From Bacteroidota bacterium (GTDB taxonomy: Bacteria > Bacteroidota > Bacteroidia > Chitinophagales > LD1), in contig CANJLD010000010.1 in assembly GCA_947475165.1 (NCBI GenBank), positions 81,177-145,176 of the forward strand: a stretch of DNA of 64,000 nucleotides, read 5' to 3'. Under the pieces are notes generated by a model. That model did not search any database. It saw only the letters and a list, made by a program, of their open reading frames with translations, and was not told the DNA's origin. Both the position numbers and the translations under genes were made by a program. Positions 44,407-52,568 of the stretch are shown in pieces (the stretch's first letter is position 1; each line of letters starts with the position of its first letter).

Positions 44407-44441
44407 CCAAAAGCCTGACGGGCAACCGTGACAACTGAAAC

Positions 44442-44475
44442 AAAAAAGCCTCCCGATAAATCGGGAGGCTTTTTT
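44442..44475. terminator. Terminator after the hydrolase
   Basis: Perfect 15-bp stem AAAAAAGCCTCCCGA with a 4-base loop and T-tract. Confidence 0.9.
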
Positions 44476-44487
44476 GTTTGGTTTCCT

Positions 44488-44568
44488 CGTCATTGCGAGG
44501 CTCTGCGAAGCAATCCCCCTATTACGAAGGGAGATTGCTTCGGTCGCAGAGCCTCCCTCGCAATGACG
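44488..44568. repeat. Palindromic element, family 2, copy 1
   Basis: An 81-base imperfect palindrome with ends CGTCATTGCGAGG and CCTCCCTCGCAATGACG and inner pairs around GAAGCAATC/GATTGCTTC. A second copy lies at 54034-54113. Confidence 0.88.
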
Positions 44569-44582
44569 CATCTATGATTTAT

Positions 44583-45542
44583 TTACTCTGCCACATTGGT
44601 AAACGTAATTTTAATATGACCGGGACCCACACCTACTAAGCGCACCATTAAAAAATCGCCAACGGTTCCCAAACCGGTAGCTGCGGCAAACTCTGCGCTC
44701 GAAAAATCTACGTTGCCTATGGCTAAATCGAGCAGCGGGTCGCCCATATTATACAGCGCGGCAGGGGTAGCACCGGCATAAGCCTGCAGGGCATTATTGG
44801 TTATTTCAATAAGCACCCGCGTGTGTGTGGTAGGAACAACATCGGCTATTGGAATATTTACCGGCATAGCCCCTGCCAGGTCTGCTTCGCGCACTATATC
44901 TATGCCGCTGCCACCGGTGGGGGTGTCGTAAATCACATAATCGTTATATTTCGATTCATCTACATTCAGCCAAATGTTTTTACCAGTGTTGCAATGGGTT
45001 ACCAACAGTTTGTTCAACTCATTTCCTTTTTTAATGCGGGCATGGTCGCCTGTGTCGCGCGTTTTAATGGCTTTGCGTTGGTTTTTAAGGGCTGTGTTAT
45101 AGCTTACACGCAATGCGCGAAGGTTGGTAACGGTTGCGGCATCTATTCCTTCATCTAACAGTGCGGTTAATTCATCTTCGGTGGCATCGGCAAAGTCTTC
45201 GAGAAAGCGCAGCAGCTCTGTATCTGTCAGGTTAGAGAGTGATTTATCTTCTGTAAAAAAATGATATTGCGCACTGTCAATTCCCCATACATTTACCACA
45301 GCGGTAAGCACTGCGTTTACAGCAGTTTCGCACAACACCCGGGTTTCGTTTTTTGTTTGCGTAGCTATTTCCTGCAAACCCAGCAGATAATTATCGCTGG
45401 GCATGGCATCGAAAGCTGTAATGGTGTTTAAGAACAGCGTGCGCTTGGCGGGGGTAAAGCCGCGGGCGTTAAACTCCGCAATGTCGCGGTCTATGCTGTC
45501 TAATACATCCTCGCATTTAAGGGTTAGAGCGGGGTCGGTCAT
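44583..45542 (-). CDS. Unrecognised helical-bundle plus beta-sandwich protein
   Basis: The start is MTDPALTLKCEDVLDS at 45542 (an ATG nine codons upstream at 45569 is also possible). The 319-residue product has no signal peptide. The first 210 residues are helical (KRTLFLNTITAFDAMPSDNYLLGL, TVTNLRALRVSYNTALKNQRKA). The last 110 are beta-rich (HTRVLIEITNNALQAYAG, GDFLMVRLVGVGPGHIKITFTNV). No family recognised. Its upstream region holds the 21-bp phased array 3, and the next gene on this strand is a small LuxR-type regulator. Architecture and setting parallel the 27896-28543 locus. Confidence 0.55.
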   Translation of the reverse strand: MTDPALTLKCEDVLDSIDRDIAEFNARGFTPAKRTLFLNTITAFDAMPSDNYLLGLQEIATQTKNETRVLCETAVNAVLTAVVNVWGIDSAQYHFFTEDKSLSNLTDTELLRFLEDFADATEDELTALLDEGIDAATVTNLRALRVSYNTALKNQRKAIKTRDTGDHARIKKGNELNKLLVTHCNTGKNIWLNVDESKYNDYVIYDTPTGGSGIDIVREADLAGAMPVNIPIADVVPTTHTRVLIEITNNALQAYAGATPAALYNMGDPLLDLAIGNVDFSSAEFAAATGLGTVGDFLMVRLVGVGPGHIKITFTNVAE

Positions 45543-45990
45543 TTTGTAACTTCTGTGTAAAGGTTTCATACTGTTTGGTTGGTTTTAATAGATGAGTAAA
45601 ATTGTTTTTAGAATGATTAGAAAATTTTGTTGAACGCATATTTTGTGGTTAAAAACAGCGTTTGAAGTAGCTTCCGAAGCGGTAAATCAGGTTTCCGAGG
45701 CGGTAGAACAAACAAACTAGGCATGGAAAGCCATAAACTAGCCGTGTAAACCAGTGTCCGAAGCATGTAAAACTATTACCGAGCCATGGGAAGGCACTTC
45801 CGAGTCATGGAAACAAGCTACCGAGCCGTGGAAAGATATTTCCGAGGCGGTTAAAGGCACTTCCGAGGGGGTATAAACGGTGTTTTTGCCCTATATGGGC
45901 TGTTTTTACTGTATTTTCAAAGAACGTTTCTTTTGCAAAACGAAAAACAGTAAAAGGCAGGAAACAGAAAACACCAATTTTGGTGAATTT
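45543..45990. other. Gene-free stretch holding the phased array 3
   Basis: No credible gene. From 45674 to 45883 it holds the 21-bp array. The 110 bases before it and the 100 bases after it show no promoter consensus I can defend. The short frame 45880-46227 (+) is the complement of the LuxR-type gene. Confidence 0.7.
45674..45883. repeat. 21-bp phased degenerate array (array 3)
   Basis: Ten positions exactly 21 bases apart (45674, 45695, 45716, 45737, 45758, 45779, 45800, 45821, 45842, 45863). Eight begin CCGA and two begin ACTA; the common core is CCGAGNCRTGGAAA with the following eight bases variable. Core spacing is invariant while the variable bases are not, which differs from a slippage-made microsatellite. 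Confidence 0.9.
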
Positions 45991-46293
45991 TTAAGCCGCG
46001 GCTATAGCATAAGGCTCTGTGCGAATGTATTGATGCCAGTGAGGCGGCAGCGAATCAATAGTAAGGCTGTAGTGCACATAGTTAAGTGCCAGCATTCTTA
46101 TAACGGCTTCGGTTATATCATCGGTTTCAAACTTTGTGCGAAGCAGCCGGGCATGGGTGCGTATAGCGTCAACCGACAGGTTACGCAGGGCAGCAATTTC
46201 TTCTACGTTTTTACCTTTAGCCAGTAGCAGAGCGGTTTGCATTAAAGTGTCTGATGGGGGTTTCTGAATAAACAGAGGTTCGTCTGTATTCAT
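45991..46293 (-). CDS. Small LuxR-type HTH regulator
   Basis: A 100-residue protein that is little more than a GerE/LuxR DNA-binding domain: LLLAKGKNVEEIAALRNLSVDAIRTHARLLRTKF (residues 22-56), with the V-D-A-I-R-T-H recognition helix. It lacks a receiver or ligand domain. The tail (ALNYVHYSLTIDSLPPHW) is short. Lying next to the phased array and the helical-bundle gene, it may be their regulator; this is inference. Confidence 0.72.
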   Translation of the reverse strand: MNTDEPLFIQKPPSDTLMQTALLLAKGKNVEEIAALRNLSVDAIRTHARLLRTKFETDDITEAVIRMLALNYVHYSLTIDSLPPHWHQYIRTEPYAIAAA

Positions 46294-46426
46294 AGTATAG
46301 TGTTTTGGTTTAACCCAAAATAAAATACAGTTGGTTATATTTCAAAGCATGAACTGTCATGGAAATGTCATTTTTTATTGGAAACTTAAAATTTTACATT
46401 TCTGTGACAAATGAGAGATTGGATGA

Positions 46427-46681
46427 TTGGCAAAAAGGTTAACGAATGTTGTTGATGATAATACCAACAACGGCAAAAATTTTTGTGCTTCTATCGGTAG
46501 AGTTATTTCCGAATGTAATATGAAATACAAATACCCCAAGTCTTTAGCATCTACAATTATTGAGATGGCACATTTTCAAAATTTCTTTATGAATAATTTG
46601 CCTTCACTTACAGATTTCGGCACGACCAAAGAAGATAAGGATGTAGTACCTTTTTTGAATGATTTGGTATTTCGAGTTTAA
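46427..46681 (+). pseudogene. Possible truncated or frameshifted small gene
   Basis: The frame encodes a protein-like end (SLASTIIEMAHFQNFFMNNLPSLTDFGT, EDKDVVPFLNDLVFRV), but its only 5' start is a TTG immediately after an in-frame TGA. An ATG at 46411 in another frame reads MRDWMIGKKVNE before a stop at 46453. Joining the two by one frameshift gives a sensible protein of about 90 residues. I do not recognise the family. It could instead be a real gene with an odd start or a sequencing error. Confidence 0.35.
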
Positions 46682-46715
46682 AGAAGAGTTGAAATTATGC
46701 CGGTGTAATTAAATG

Positions 46716-48773
46716 CTAAAGGTCGCTTGGGCGATAAACCTTTTCTGCATTTCTTTTAATTGCCTCCCAGTCAAACGTCATTTTTTTGAATTGCTCTTTG
46801 CTGAACATTTCCATTTGGTCAGTATAGTGTTTGCTGTTTGGGTGCGATGATGCACCATAGGCGTTGATAGAATTTATTTCAACTCCGCTCTTGGTATATT
46901 TATTCACTTGTATGTAACCATCTCCACCGGTTATACGCCAAATGCCTTTTGATTTGTCAAAAAGTTTTGGGTCAGAAGCACGAGGAACTTCGCGCAAACC
47001 GCTTGCGGGAAAACTTACATTGCCGCGAATCATTCGTTGCACATCGCCAAGTTTTATATCCAGCGTTCCGTATTTGTTGAGCATAAATTTTTTGGTGTAG
47101 CGAAGCGCAGCTACCAAATCATTTTCCAATAACGGTTCTTTCTTTATCATCAAAAATGCAAACGGTACTTTCCATTCTTTCTGCAAACGCTCCTGCATAA
47201 TCATAGCCACTGCGGCATCTTTATTTTCTGTATCGCCTGTCCAGTTCCAATGTTTTAGTTTTTGAATTGCATCGGCTATGTCAGCATACTTATTTTCGTC
47301 TAGTTCAAAAGCAGTTTTAAAATTTCGTGCATAGCTTGCCGTTCTGGAGTAGCTTTTATCAAACTTTACACGCAAGAAATCTGTCCAAGTAAATTTTCCT
47401 TTCACCTCACCCAACAACTCACCAAAGCGTTCTCCCCTATTGTAATTAAACTGCTGAATACCTACAAAACTTCCTTTCCAAGTGCAATCCTTTCCGCTTA
47501 CCGAATATTGAGTTTGGTTGCAGCTAAAGAGATAACCACAGCTTGGATTAAGCAACGATGGTTTTCTTTCGTAAGGCACTAACCTGTTCCATTTGTAGTT
47601 AGAAGTGTTAGCCGTAATGGGTGTGTGCCAGTTCAAACTAGAATCGCGCAATGGCACCTGACAACCACTTTGATAAAAAATATTCCCCTCTACATCGGCA
47701 TACATGGTATTGAATAGCGGAATGGCCTCCATCTTTAAAGCCGTTTCAAACTCATTAAAGTTGTTTGCCTTGTTCATGCGGAACCACTGTTCGGTAGCAC
47801 GTAAATCCATTGCTCCTGGAAAGCGAATGGCATACCAACCCTGCTTAGACTGAAACACCGGGCCGTATTCGCAGGTGCGAATCTTTTTTGCAATACCAAT
47901 TTTAACTCCGCCTAGTCTTATTTTAAGGTGGGCGGTTTTGGTTTCAAAAGTTTTCCATTCACCATCATACCAATATTTATTGCCCTTGTGTTTTAGTTTG
48001 TAGATGTCGCCAAAGGTATGGTAGTTGGTGGTGTGCGCCCAACCCAAATTTTTATTACTGCCTACAAATATGGTGGTACCACCGGGGAACAAGCCACCAA
48101 TAATATCCCAACCTTCATCGCTTTTAATGTGCGCTTCATACCAGGCAAATCTTCCTTCAATAGGTTGATGTGAGTTGACCAGCAACCAACCTTTGCCATC
48201 TTCTGTGTGCGATGGTGCAACTGCCATAGAGTTAGAGCCCACTTCATTTGGCTGGTGCAGCAACTCAATGTGATTGTCTTTGATAGATTTTAACGCCATG
48301 CCTGCGCCTGCAAAAAGTGTGAGTGTAAGCGTAGAGCCTTTCAGCATATCCGTAGGTTTAAAAGGTAGTGCTTTTTGAAGCAACACTTCGTTTGGATTTT
48401 TGGCGGCATAATCGTTAACGCCCTGAATGTATCCCTGCAATACTTTTTTGAAGTCGTTCGAAATAACGCGCTCGTAGTTATTATCCACCAAGGTATCAAT
48501 ACCAAAAAATTTTAAACCAAAGTCAAACAACACCCCTTCTTTGCCGAGAACTTCGCCCAACATTCCTTTTGCGGAGAGTAAGTTTTCCTGAATGCTTTTA
48601 AAGTCGTCTTCGCAATGCGCATAAGCTAAACCATAAGCGGCTTCGGCATCGGTGTGTCCGTAAATGTGCGGCACACCAAAACTGTCGCGGGCAATAGTAA
48701 TGTTGGCGGGGTTTATTTGCGAATAGCTAAGACTGAATAACAGACAAAGTAAAAATGTAAGAAATGTTTTCAT
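46716..48773 (-). CDS. Penicillin acylase family N-terminal nucleophile hydrolase
   Basis: A 685-residue S45-family protein with a signal peptide (residues 1-19). The alpha chain would be residues 20 to about 181, and the beta chain begins at S182 in VGSNSMAV, the autocatalytic cleavage point and nucleophile. Beta-chain motifs include LLVNSHQP, GWAHTTNYHTFGDIY and SINAYGASSHPNSKHYTDQMEMF. Members hydrolyse amides, including beta-lactams and acyl-homoserine lactones. Periplasmic. No quorum-sensing synthase is in the window, so the natural substrate is unknown. Confidence 0.88.
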   Translation of the reverse strand: MKTFLTFLLCLLFSLSYSQINPANITIARDSFGVPHIYGHTDAEAAYGLAYAHCEDDFKSIQENLLSAKGMLGEVLGKEGVLFDFGLKFFGIDTLVDNNYERVISNDFKKVLQGYIQGVNDYAAKNPNEVLLQKALPFKPTDMLKGSTLTLTLFAGAGMALKSIKDNHIELLHQPNEVGSNSMAVAPSHTEDGKGWLLVNSHQPIEGRFAWYEAHIKSDEGWDIIGGLFPGGTTIFVGSNKNLGWAHTTNYHTFGDIYKLKHKGNKYWYDGEWKTFETKTAHLKIRLGGVKIGIAKKIRTCEYGPVFQSKQGWYAIRFPGAMDLRATEQWFRMNKANNFNEFETALKMEAIPLFNTMYADVEGNIFYQSGCQVPLRDSSLNWHTPITANTSNYKWNRLVPYERKPSLLNPSCGYLFSCNQTQYSVSGKDCTWKGSFVGIQQFNYNRGERFGELLGEVKGKFTWTDFLRVKFDKSYSRTASYARNFKTAFELDENKYADIADAIQKLKHWNWTGDTENKDAAVAMIMQERLQKEWKVPFAFLMIKKEPLLENDLVAALRYTKKFMLNKYGTLDIKLGDVQRMIRGNVSFPASGLREVPRASDPKLFDKSKGIWRITGGDGYIQVNKYTKSGVEINSINAYGASSHPNSKHYTDQMEMFSKEQFKKMTFDWEAIKRNAEKVYRPSDL

Positions 48774-48917
48774 GAATTAATTTTCCGTTTTTGAGCTTTG
48801 TAAAGAAACCCTTTTACCGCACTTAACACAATTCATTCAAAGATTCTTGAGCCGAGGCAGAATTACATTTAACACTGTTATTAAAATAATTTTCTTGGAG
48901 GCTTGAACTTTTCATGA

Positions 48918-49037
48918 AGCACTTTGTTTAATAATTTCGGAATTGAACAACCACAAAATGGAACCATTCAAATTGCCGATTTGAATGGTCGTGTGGTTAC
49001 AGAATTGCTTAACGGAAATGCTGTAAGCGGCAAATAA
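48918..49037 (+). pseudogene. Remnant of a T9SS type A sorting domain
   Basis: In frame before the stop at 49035-49037, the DNA reads FNNFGIEQPQNGTIQIADLNGRVV and then TELLNGNAVSGK. This fits the central NPA...I.I.dl.Gr.V strands of a Por-secretion-tail domain, but it has no start codon, no upstream body and no final strand. It is the stump of a lost secreted protein gene. Confidence 0.5.
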
Positions 49038-49154
49038 AACTCAAATTAAGTCCTAAGCGAATTGAGCAGATTTATGTGCATTACTACCAGCCAAAAATTA
49101 TCGAATATCAAATTTAATTTAGTGAAATAGTCTTTTCATGTAGTGGGTTTAATG

Positions 49155-49186
49155 AACCGCTTCCTCAAAATGGAAGCGGTTTTTAT
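49155..49186 (+). terminator. Hairpin with T-tract before the Crp/Fnr gene
   Basis: 10-bp perfect stem AACCGCTTCC, 7-base loop, then TTTTTATTTTT. Probably the terminator of the lost gene whose remnant lies just upstream. Confidence 0.8.
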
Positions 49187-49196
49187 TTTTAGGAAA

Positions 49197-49234
49197 CCGC
49201 AGTGTCTTCCGGCTCTGCGGAGACCTTGCAGGGG
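49197..49234 (+). repeat. Degenerate REP palindrome
   Basis: CCGCAGTGTCTTCCGGC ... GGAGACCTTGCAGGGG aligns to the B-type REP end with several substitutions and a small insertion. A decayed member of the family at 23.8-26.9 kb. Confidence 0.5.
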
Positions 49235-49283
49235 ACGTAATTAGATTCAAAGTTTTCAATACCTTCAATTTCAATTCAACGCT

Positions 49284-49874
49284 ATGATTGATTTTGAAAA
49301 ACTCAAACACGTATTTCCGTTTTTTCAGGAATTGGGCACTGATGATGTGTTTAAATTCCTAGAACATACCAAGCTGTTAAAACTGAATCAGGGAGATATT
49401 TTTTTGAAGCAAGGTTCACATAAAAGCAATCTCTATTTTGTGAAAGATGGGTTGATTCGCTCTTACTTTGTAGATGAAAAAGGCGAGGAAATTACCAACC
49501 GCCTTCGATACGAAAACCAGGTAATGTCTTGCTATGAAATTGATTTACTAAACGAACCCTCCCGTTTTAATCTTCAGGCGTTAGAGCCAACCGAGCTTAT
49601 TGTGATAGATGTAAAAGCCATGCGACAAATTGTTGACGACAACCCGAAATTTGAAGCAGGGCGCAGGTTTTTCTTAACTACTACTTTAGTTGAATCCTTG
49701 GAGGCATTAGATGATTTTATGCTGCTAAGTACCGAACAACGCTACCTGAAGTTTGTAAAAGAGCACCCCGAACTGCTCAACCGTGTTCCCAATAAATACA
49801 TTGCGAATGTGCTGGGCATCACCCCACAGTCACTTAGTCGAATTCGAAAAAGGATTGCTACCAAAAAACAGTAA
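49284..49874 (+). CDS. Crp/Fnr-family regulator
   Basis: A 196-residue protein. Residues 20-125 form a cyclic-nucleotide-binding beta roll (LLKLNQGDIFLKQGSHKSNLYFVKDGLIRSYF). It lacks the R-x-x-x-x-A phosphate cassette of true CRP and has no FNR cysteines. Residues 140-190 carry an HTH (VPNKYIANVLGITPQSLSRIRKRI). Such short Crp-like proteins are common in Bacteroidota and mostly have no known ligand. It reads toward the fucosidase gene 88 bases away and may control it. Confidence 0.85.
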   Translation: MIDFEKLKHVFPFFQELGTDDVFKFLEHTKLLKLNQGDIFLKQGSHKSNLYFVKDGLIRSYFVDEKGEEITNRLRYENQVMSCYEIDLLNEPSRFNLQALEPTELIVIDVKAMRQIVDDNPKFEAGRRFFLTTTLVESLEALDDFMLLSTEQRYLKFVKEHPELLNRVPNKYIANVLGITPQSLSRIRKRIATKKQ

Positions 49875-49962
49875 TTACCTTTAGTTAATCTCGCTTGGCA
49901 TCAGTCCGTTTAACTTTGTTCTGTAATTATTTTTATTGGAAAATATAACTAACCATTCGGCT

Positions 49963-51072
49963 ATGAAAAAAATGTATTTCCTAATCATCCTTTTCTTCCT
50001 TGCTTTTAAAGGAAATACACAAGCACCACCCAACAACCCGCCTGCGGTAATTAAAGATTACTACCATTTAGAAACCAAAGCTGAACAGGCGGAGAGACTC
50101 ACTTGGTTTACCGCTGCCAAATACGGTATGTTCATTCACTTTGGTTTATCGAGCCAACTGGGTGGAAGATGGAAGGGAAATCAGATAAAAGGTTATAGCG
50201 AATGGATACAAGCATTTGCCAGTATCAAGGGCAAAACATATTCAGAGTTGATTAAAACTTTCAATCCCGAAAAATTTAATGCAGAAGAAATAGTGAAAGC
50301 TGCAAAGGAATCCGGCATGACCTATTTGGTTATAACGTCAAAACATCATGAAGGTTTTTGCTTGTGGGATAGTAAATACACTGATTTTGATATTGGCAAT
50401 ACTCCTTACCAAAAAGATATTATCAAGCAGTTGAAAGAAGCCTGCGATAAGTATGACCTCCGTTTCGGAATTTATTACAGCGTGCTCGATTGGCACCACG
50501 GTTCGCAGGTGTCTCTAACATCACCTTGCAGAGATTGGTTCAGCATCTACAGTCATTATCGTCCGCGCATGAAAGTTTCGCAAAAGGCAGCATACATAGA
50601 ATATATGAATAACCAATTAGCAGAATTGGTGGCTAACTACAATCCCGATATTTTATGGTTTGATGGCGCGTGGCAGTTTTGGTGGAAACATAAAGATGCC
50701 GTTAACCTCTACAACTACGTTCGAAATTTAAAACCATCTATTATTATCAATAACCGATACGGCAACTCTGCTGGTAAATACGATAAAGATTTCAAAACCC
50801 CTGAGCAACGAAGTAATGAAAACAGTGGGTTGCCCTGGGAGGCATGTTATACCCTTAACAGCTCATGGGGCTATAAAATAGATGATGAAAACTACAAAGA
50901 GGCAGATGTGGTTTGGCAGAAATTAAAGGACATTAATGTGCGTGGAGGGAACTTGCTTTTAAATATTGGACCCAAAGGAGATGGTTCAGTGCCTTCTAAA
51001 AGTATTGAAAGATTGAAAGAAATTAAAGTGCTGATAGACGGGCAGAAAGAGGTAATAAAACTAAAAGAATAA
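49963..51072 (+). CDS. Alpha-L-fucosidase, GH29 (single-domain form)
   Basis: The start is ATG 49963; the TTG nine codons upstream adds nothing signal-like. A 369-residue protein with a signal peptide (MKKMYFLIILFFLAFKGNTQ) and the GH29 barrel: KYGMFIHFGLSSQLGG, FNPEKFNAEEIVKAAKESGM, TSKHHEGFCLWDSKYTDFDI, FGIYYSVLDWHH, and nucleophile D in ILWFDGAW. It stops after GGNLLLNIGPKGDGSVP, so the usual C-terminal beta-sandwich is missing. It should remove terminal alpha-fucose from glycans. It is followed four bases later by the hydroxylase gene, an operon. Confidence 0.9.
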   Translation: MKKMYFLIILFFLAFKGNTQAPPNNPPAVIKDYYHLETKAEQAERLTWFTAAKYGMFIHFGLSSQLGGRWKGNQIKGYSEWIQAFASIKGKTYSELIKTFNPEKFNAEEIVKAAKESGMTYLVITSKHHEGFCLWDSKYTDFDIGNTPYQKDIIKQLKEACDKYDLRFGIYYSVLDWHHGSQVSLTSPCRDWFSIYSHYRPRMKVSQKAAYIEYMNNQLAELVANYNPDILWFDGAWQFWWKHKDAVNLYNYVRNLKPSIIINNRYGNSAGKYDKDFKTPEQRSNENSGLPWEACYTLNSSWGYKIDDENYKEADVVWQKLKDINVRGGNLLLNIGPKGDGSVPSKSIERLKEIKVLIDGQKEVIKLKE

Positions 51073-51075
51073 AGC

Positions 51076-52413
51076 ATGGAAACTTTTGCAAGTGCACTGA
51101 AATTTGTTTTACCTCTTTTTCTTTTGCTCATTTTAATTGAAATGGTGGTGGCAAAATGGAGAAACAAAGATGTAATCAAAAGCATGGATGTTGTCTCCAG
51201 CCTCACTTCGGGTCTTACAAACACTCTTTTTAAGACATTAGGTTTAACCGTTTATGTGTTTGCCTACGATTTTTTATTACAACACTTTGCTGTATTTACG
51301 GTTCAATCAAAAGCAGTGCAATATTTTATAGGATTTATTACCCTTGATTTTTATGTGTATTGGTGGCACCGGTGGAGGCATGAATACAACATTCTTTGGA
51401 ATGAACATGTAATACACCACAGCAGCGAGGAATACAATTTGCCGGTTGCCTTGCGGCAAACAATTTCTGACATTGTAAATCCGGCTACTTTCCTGTTGTT
51501 GCCTGCTGCAATTTTTGGCGTAAGCCTCGATGTTATTATCGTTTTGGGTGTTGTAATGCTATTTGGAGGATTTTGGTATCACACCCAACTTATTGGTAAG
51601 ATGGGTTTCCTGGAAAAAATAATTGTAACGCCTTCTCATCATCGCATTCACCATGCCATCAACCCTATTTATATTGATAAAAACTATGGCGGAATTTTAA
51701 TTATCTGGGATAAACTATTTGGCACTTTTCAAGAAGAATTGCCTGACATAAAACCTGTGTATGGCATAACAAGACCGGTAAGCACATGGAATCCTATAAA
51801 GATAAATTTCATTCACCTTACTCTACTTACAAAAGATGCGTGGCGCACGACTAACGTTTGGGACAAGTTTCGTATTTGGTTTATGCCTACCGGTTGGCGA
51901 CCGGCAGATGTAGCCGAGAAATTTCCTGTGCATTATATCAATGATACTAACAAGCAAGAAAAATATATGCCCTCTGTCACTATTTATTTAAAAGTTTGGG
52001 CATGGACGCAGTTAAGCATAACATTTTTGTTGCTGCTATTTTTGATGTCTCAAATAGCAGTAATTCCCAAAACGGCAGTATTCGTTTACGCTTCATTTAT
52101 TTTCTTGACGGTGTATAGCTACACTTCGTTAATGGATAGAGATAGAACTGCATGGCTTTTTGAATTGGTGCGATGTGCCATAGCTTTTGCCATTTTATAT
52201 TTCTACGGTGGTTGGTTTACCTTGAATAATTTTTTGCCTTACGGCTCTTATATTTTAGCTATCTATTTTATTGCTTCTGCTTCTGTGAGTATAGCTTTTG
52301 AATATTTTGAATTCACCCCCCCCGCAGTCTCTCGAAGAGGACCCTGCGCGAGTGAAGCGCAAACCGCAGAGTCCCGAGGCGGAGACTCAGCTAAGGGGTA
52401 TCGCCCTAAATAA
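51076..52413 (+). CDS. Fatty-acid hydroxylase / sterol-desaturase family membrane enzyme
   Basis: A 445-residue membrane diiron enzyme. Its histidine clusters are WWHRWRHEYN (HxxxH-type), NEHVIHHSSEEYN (HxxHH) and PSHHRIHHAIN, in the family order, with about eight transmembrane helices. It probably hydroxylates or desaturates a lipid acyl chain. The last 32 residues, from T414, are low-complexity and basic and are encoded by a miniature REP element (52315-52398); the original C-terminus is likely near IAFEYFEF. Co-transcribed with GH29. Confidence 0.83.
   Translation: METFASALKFVLPLFLLLILIEMVVAKWRNKDVIKSMDVVSSLTSGLTNTLFKTLGLTVYVFAYDFLLQHFAVFTVQSKAVQYFIGFITLDFYVYWWHRWRHEYNILWNEHVIHHSSEEYNLPVALRQTISDIVNPATFLLLPAAIFGVSLDVIIVLGVVMLFGGFWYHTQLIGKMGFLEKIIVTPSHHRIHHAINPIYIDKNYGGILIIWDKLFGTFQEELPDIKPVYGITRPVSTWNPIKINFIHLTLLTKDAWRTTNVWDKFRIWFMPTGWRPADVAEKFPVHYINDTNKQEKYMPSVTIYLKVWAWTQLSITFLLLLFLMSQIAVIPKTAVFVYASFIFLTVYSYTSLMDRDRTAWLFELVRCAIAFAILYFYGGWFTLNNFLPYGSYILAIYFIASASVSIAFEYFEFTPPAVSRRGPCASEAQTAESRGGDSAKGYRPK
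52315..52398. repeat. Miniature two-palindrome REP element inside a coding 3' end
   Basis: Palindrome F1 (52323-52348) with the flank CGAGTGAAGCGCAAAC matches the RAYT cassette's left end (copy A and its flank). F2 (52365-52391) matches the right end (copy B). About eight bases separate them. It is a left end and a right end with the interior removed. Confidence 0.75.
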
Positions 52414-52418
52414 AAACG

Positions 52419-52450
52419 AAAGCCCTACCGGTAACCGGTAGGGCTTTTTT
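52419..52450. terminator. Terminator after the hydroxylase
   Basis: 14-bp stem AAAGCCCTACCGGT meeting its complement with a one-base loop, then a T-tract. It lies between the hydroxylase and the tRNA. Confidence 0.88.
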
Positions 52451-52453
52451 TAG

Positions 52454-52527
52454 TGGAGGATACCGGATTCGAACCGGTGACCCCTTGCATGCCATGCAAA
52501 TACTCTAGCCAACTGAGCTAATCCCCC
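52454..52527 (-). tRNA. tRNA-Ala (anticodon GGC)
   Basis: A 74-base cloverleaf on the minus strand: acceptor GGGGGAT/ATCCTCC with discriminator A, D arm with AGCTCAGTTGGCTAGAG, anticodon stem TTTGC/GCAAG around the loop ATGGCAT (anticodon GGC), and T arm with GGTTCGAATCC. CCA is not encoded. It reads codons GCC and GCU. Confidence 0.95.
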
Positions 52528-52568
52528 AATCTGTTTTTAAGAACGAGGTGCAAATGTATTTTTCCAAA

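Larger units (their letters stand above)
48774..49283. other. 510-bp gap with a sorting-domain remnant, hairpin and degenerate REP
   Basis: Between the divergent acylase and Crp/Fnr genes. It contains a fragment of a type IX sorting domain (48918-49037, separate entry), a strong hairpin AACCGCTTCC/GGAAGCGGTT with T-tract (49155-49186), and a degraded REP palindrome (49197-49234). The rest shows nothing I can support. Confidence 0.7.

Noticed and set aside
46716..48773. Quorum-quenching locus
   Set aside because: The acylase family includes AHL acylases, but the substrate cannot be read from sequence and no signalling genes are nearby.
52454..52527. Integration site at the tRNA-Ala gene
   Set aside because: No integrase gene and no repeated tRNA 3' end were seen on either side; neighbours are core genes.
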